A DNA stretch of 64,000 bases from Candidatus Palauibacter rhopaloidicola (lineage in GTDB: Bacteria; Gemmatimonadota; Gemmatimonadetes; Palauibacterales; Palauibacteraceae), in the NCBI GenBank assembly GCA_026914155.1, contig JAPPGH010000039.1, positions 124,001 through 188,000 of the forward strand, read 5' to 3'. Below, piece by piece: positions 61,011 through 64,000 of the stretch. The position numbers and the translations under genes were made by a program. The first letter of the stretch is position 1. Each line of letters begins with the position of its first letter. The notes beneath the pieces were generated by a model. It saw only the letters and a list, made by a program, of their open reading frames with translations, did not search any database and was not told the origin of the DNA.

Positions 61011-61165
61011 GGGTAACTCCGGGGCGGGTTCGAAGCTGCTGACGGGACTCGCGCGTGAGACGGTAAGGAGACCGGACGCGCGCGGGCAACCGCTCGACAA
61101 GGCCAATACGGGGTCGATACGAGGCCGATACGGCCAACTGCCGGTACCGGTTTCGACGTCACCGA

Positions 61166-61191
61166 ACGTACAATCAGGACGTACAATCAGA
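61166..61191. repeat. Tandem 13-bp repeat in a divergent promoter region
   Basis: ACGTACAATCAG occurs twice in a row (61166-61177 and 61179-61190), a 13-bp period. The pair lies between the divergent serine hydrolase and Tricorn protease genes and may be a regulator site. Confidence 0.5.
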
Positions 61192-61239
61192 CGGCGTTCA
61201 CGGCTCGACCGAAAAATACCTCCGATTGCGAAGGATCCA

Positions 61240-64000
61240 ATGAAGGCACGCTTGACGGCACGCTCGCTCATACTCCCGGCCCTGCTCCTCCCGGCCCTGC
61301 TCCTCGCGGCCTCGTTCCGTCCCGCCTGGGCACAGGACGCCGCCGGCACGCTCATGCTCGCGCAGCCCGCGGTGAGCGCCGACCGCATCGCGTTCGCGTA
61401 CGCCGGGGACCTGTGGACCGCGGGCATCGACGGGAGTTCACCGCGCAGGCTGACCTCCCACGTCGGCGTCGAGTTCAACCCGCGCTTCTCGCCGGACGGC
61501 GAGTGGATCGCCTTCAGCGGCGAATACGACGGGAACACCGATGTCTTTCTCGTGCCCGCGGGCGGGGGCGTGCCCGCGCGGCTCACCTGGCACCCGGGAG
61601 CCGATCTCGTCCAGAGCTTCACGCCCGACGGGTCGGCGGTGCTCTTTTCGTCGGGACGCAGCGCTTACACGGGCCGCCACGCGCAGTTGTTCACGGTCGC
61701 GACGAGCGGCGGACACCCCGAACAGTTGCCCATTCCGCACGCGTTCAAGGCGGCGTATTCGCCGGACGGCGCGAAGATCGCCTACACGCCGCTGTACGAA
61801 GCCTTCACGCAGTGGAAGAACTACCGGGGCGGGACGACGACGAGGATCTGGATCTACGACGTGGCGGACCATGCCGTCGTGCAGATCCCGCAGCCGGAAG
61901 GCCGCTCGAACGACACGGACCCCATGTGGATCGGGGACCGCGTCTACTTCCGCTCGGACCGCGACGGGGAGTTCAACGTCCATGCCTATGACACGGGGAC
62001 GGGGCACGTCTCGCGGATCACCGCGCACGAGGACTTCCCGGTGCTGAACGCGTCGGCCGGCGGCGGCCGGATCGCCTACGAGCAGGCCGGGCGGCTGCAC
62101 CTGCTCGATCCCGGCTCGGGCGCGAGCGACCCGGTGCCGGTGCGGATCGCGACGGATCTCCTGGAAGTGCGGCCCCGCTACGCCGGCGGCGAGAACTTCG
62201 TCCGCAACGCGAGCCTCTCGCCTTCCGGCGCCCGCGCCGTCTTCGAGTTCCGGGGCGAAATCGTCACGTTGCCGCGGGACAAGGGGGACGACCGCAACCT
62301 CACGCAGTCGACCGCGGCCCATGAGCGGAGCCCCGCCTGGTCGCCCGACGGAGAGTCGATCGCCTGGTTCTCCGACGCCTCGGGCGAATACCGGCTGTAC
62401 GTGGCTCCGCCATCGGGTGCATCGGGCGCGGGAGAAGCGCGCGGCTACCCGCTGGATGGCGCCGGGTTCTACGGGGACCCGGTGTGGTCGCCCGACGGCA
62501 CGAAGATCAGCTACACGGACAACTCGCGCGCCGTGTACTGGATCGACCTCGCCTCCGGGGACACGCACCGCGTGGATGCCGACGCGATGTACGGGCCGCT
62601 GCCCCCGCCCTCGCACGCCTGGTCGCCGGACTCCCGCTGGCTCGTCTACACGCGCAACAACGAGACCAATATCCGCACGGCCTACGTCCACCTCCTTGAA
62701 ACGGGCGAGACGAAGGCCGTCACGGACGGACTCAGCGATGTCTCCGAGGCCGTCTTCGACGCCGGCGGCAAGTACCTCTACCTCACGTCCTCCACCGACG
62801 CAGGCCCCGTCGTGCAGTGGTTCGCCCAGTCGAACAACGACTTCGAGATGACCAACGCGATCTATCTCGCGGTGCTCGAGAAGGGCACGCCGTCCCCGCT
62901 CGCGAGGGAAAGCGACGAAGAGGCCGGGGACGAGGCCGAACCGGAGGCGGAGGGAGCCGGCGATGCGGACGAGGTCACGGTCCGCATCGACTTCGAGGGG
63001 CTCGACCAGCGGATCCTCGCCCTGCCGTTGCCCGAAGCCGGCTACGCGAATCTGCAGCCCGGCGACCCGGGCCAGCTCTTCTACGTCCGCAGCGAGACGG
63101 CCAGCGGGTTCGGAAGCCCCGGTGCCGGCCCCAGCCTCCACCGCTTTTCCCTCGCCGACCGCGAGGCGGCGACCGTGGTCGGCGGCACGCGCTTCTACGA
63201 CCTGTCCGCGGACCGCAGGAGCGTGCTGTACGCGACGTCCGGCGGGTGGTTCATCGGCAACGCCGGCGGGACCGACATCGGATCCGGCGCGGACCGGCTC
63301 CGCGTCGCCGACGTGCAGGTGAGGATCGACCCGCGCGCGGAATGGCGTCAGATCTACGATGAGGCTTGGCGGATCAACCGCGACTACTTCTACGACCCCA
63401 ACATGCACGGCGCGGACTGGCCCGCCATGAAGGAGAAGTACGCCGTGTTCCTGCCCCACCTCACCTCGAGGGCCGACCTCAACCGGCTCATGACGTGGCT
63501 CCATTCCGAGATTGCGGTTGGGCACCACCGTGGCGGCGGCGGCGACTTCCTGCATGAGACGGACGACGTGCCGGGCGGCCTTCTGGGCGCGGACTTCGTC
63601 GTCGAAGAGCGGCGGTACCGGTTCGAGAAGATCTACGGCGGTCTCAACTGGAATCCCGGACTCCGATCCCCGCTCACGGAGCCGGGGGTCGAGGTCGAAG
63701 CGGGCGAATACCTGCTGGCGGTCGAAGGGGCCGCGCTCTCCGCGCCGGAGAACCTCTACAGCCGGTTCGAGAACACGGCGGGCCGGATCGTCTCCATCAC
63801 CGTCGGCCCGTCGCCGGACGGGACAGGGTCACGCACCGTCGACGTCGTGCCGGTGGCGAACGAGGGCGCGCTGCGGAACCGGGATTGGGTGGAGGGCAAC
63901 CTCGCGCGGGTCGACGAAGCCACCGACGGGCGCGTGGCATACGTATACGTGCCCAACACGGCCGGCGCGGGACACGAATACTTCAAGCGCTACTTCTTCC
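61240..64000 (+). CDS. Tricorn-type S41 protease, 3' end outside window
   Basis: At least 920 codons of an exported Tricorn protease homologue. Signal peptide (ILPALLLPALLLAASFRPAWAQ), then the N-terminal propeller of TolB/Tricorn blades (FAYAGDLWTAGIDGSSPRRLTSHVGVEFNPRFSPDGEWIAFSGEYDGNTDVFLVP, RSPAWSPDGESIAWFSDASGEYRL), a second propeller part, the C1-like core (WRQIYDEAWRINRDYFYDPNMHGADWPAMKEKY) and a PDZ domain (GGLLGADFVVEERRYRFEKIY, LAVEGAALSAPENLYSRFENTAGRIVSI). The visible end VAYVYVPNTAGAGHEYFKRYFF lies just before the nucleophile Ser region, which is beyond the window. Such proteins degrade peptides. Acidic insert near residue 570. Confidence 0.93.
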   Translation, partial: MKARLTARSLILPALLLPALLLAASFRPAWAQDAAGTLMLAQPAVSADRIAFAYAGDLWTAGIDGSSPRRLTSHVGVEFNPRFSPDGEWIAFSGEYDGNTDVFLVPAGGGVPARLTWHPGADLVQSFTPDGSAVLFSSGRSAYTGRHAQLFTVATSGGHPEQLPIPHAFKAAYSPDGAKIAYTPLYEAFTQWKNYRGGTTTRIWIYDVADHAVVQIPQPEGRSNDTDPMWIGDRVYFRSDRDGEFNVHAYDTGTGHVSRITAHEDFPVLNASAGGGRIAYEQAGRLHLLDPGSGASDPVPVRIATDLLEVRPRYAGGENFVRNASLSPSGARAVFEFRGEIVTLPRDKGDDRNLTQSTAAHERSPAWSPDGESIAWFSDASGEYRLYVAPPSGASGAGEARGYPLDGAGFYGDPVWSPDGTKISYTDNSRAVYWIDLASGDTHRVDADAMYGPLPPPSHAWSPDSRWLVYTRNNETNIRTAYVHLLETGETKAVTDGLSDVSEAVFDAGGKYLYLTSSTDAGPVVQWFAQSNNDFEMTNAIYLAVLEKGTPSPLARESDEEAGDEAEPEAEGAGDADEVTVRIDFEGLDQRILALPLPEAGYANLQPGDPGQLFYVRSETASGFGSPGAGPSLHRFSLADREAATVVGGTRFYDLSADRRSVLYATSGGWFIGNAGGTDIGSGADRLRVADVQVRIDPRAEWRQIYDEAWRINRDYFYDPNMHGADWPAMKEKYAVFLPHLTSRADLNRLMTWLHSEIAVGHHRGGGGDFLHETDDVPGGLLGADFVVEERRYRFEKIYGGLNWNPGLRSPLTEPGVEVEAGEYLLAVEGAALSAPENLYSRFENTAGRIVSITVGPSPDGTGSRTVDVVPVANEGALRNRDWVEGNLARVDEATDGRVAYVYVPNTAGAGHEYFKRYFF

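Noticed and set aside
61438..63555. A 705-residue minus-strand frame opposite the Tricorn gene
   Set aside because: Shadow frame; the plus strand has signal peptide, propeller and PDZ features across the same region.

Overview
This 64 kb window is GC-rich bacterial chromosome. Its gene content suggests Gemmatimonadota or a close relative: many secreted 6-bladed beta-propellers, carboxypeptidase-regulatory-like domains fused to outer-membrane receptors, Tricorn-type proteases, sortilin-like BNR proteins, BlaI/M56 pairs and a form I carbon monoxide dehydrogenase. That placement is inferred from family content; the window has no rRNA or other phylogenetic marker. It has one tRNA, tRNA-Leu(UAA), and no CRISPR array, prophage or complete insertion sequence.

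Layout. 1-3.9 kb: N-terminus of a BlaI-type repressor, a BCCT osmolyte transporter, a short-chain dehydrogenase and an ATP-grasp ligase. 3.9-4.8 kb: a HigBA-type toxin-antitoxin pair, then a Cys-codon-rich small ORF and an intrinsic terminator placed directly before the ATP-grasp gene. 4.9-11 kb: a tightly overlapping minus-strand operon for aerobic CO oxidation (mocA, xdhC-YHS fusion, small membrane protein, coxG, coxM, coxS, coxL). The catalytic subunit carries the form I AYRCSFR loop. 11-13.4 kb: EamA transporter, guanine deaminase, AraC-type regulator. 13.4-18.1 kb: secreted beta-propeller and carboxypeptidase-regulatory-like genes, a small Cys-rich secreted protein and a decayed stretch with a guanine deaminase remnant.

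18.1-30.4 kb: a beta/gamma-crystallin-like lipoprotein, then a probable metal-handling locus (His/Cys periplasmic protein, one ABC ATPase, four permeases in two paralogous pairs with the last interrupted by TGA, and a TonB-dependent receptor) with a serine hydrolase inserted, followed by an orphan polyamine-type binding protein. 30.5-44.2 kb: alpha/beta hydrolase, large sortilin-like protein, NfeD-FloA membrane microdomain operon, VOC protein, SURF1, acyl-CoA ligase plus thioesterase, and an amidase. 44.3-47.1 kb: a GEH-repeat secreted protein beside a BlaI-M56 sensor pair. 47.1-54.9 kb: FAD oxidoreductase, a frameshifted propeller-amidohydrolase, a decayed propeller gene, FMN reductase, dUTPase and a 31-residue membrane protein. 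55-64 kb: Pro-rich secreted protein, tRNA-Leu, a TonB-dependent receptor, a serine hydrolase and the start of a Tricorn protease cut by the window edge.

Together the genes fit an aerobic heterotroph that supplements its energy by CO oxidation and invests heavily in secreted peptidases and outer-membrane uptake. Several loci (about 17.5, 24.9, 49.4 and 51.9 kb) show gene decay or single-base errors; sequence alone cannot tell assembly error from real mutation.
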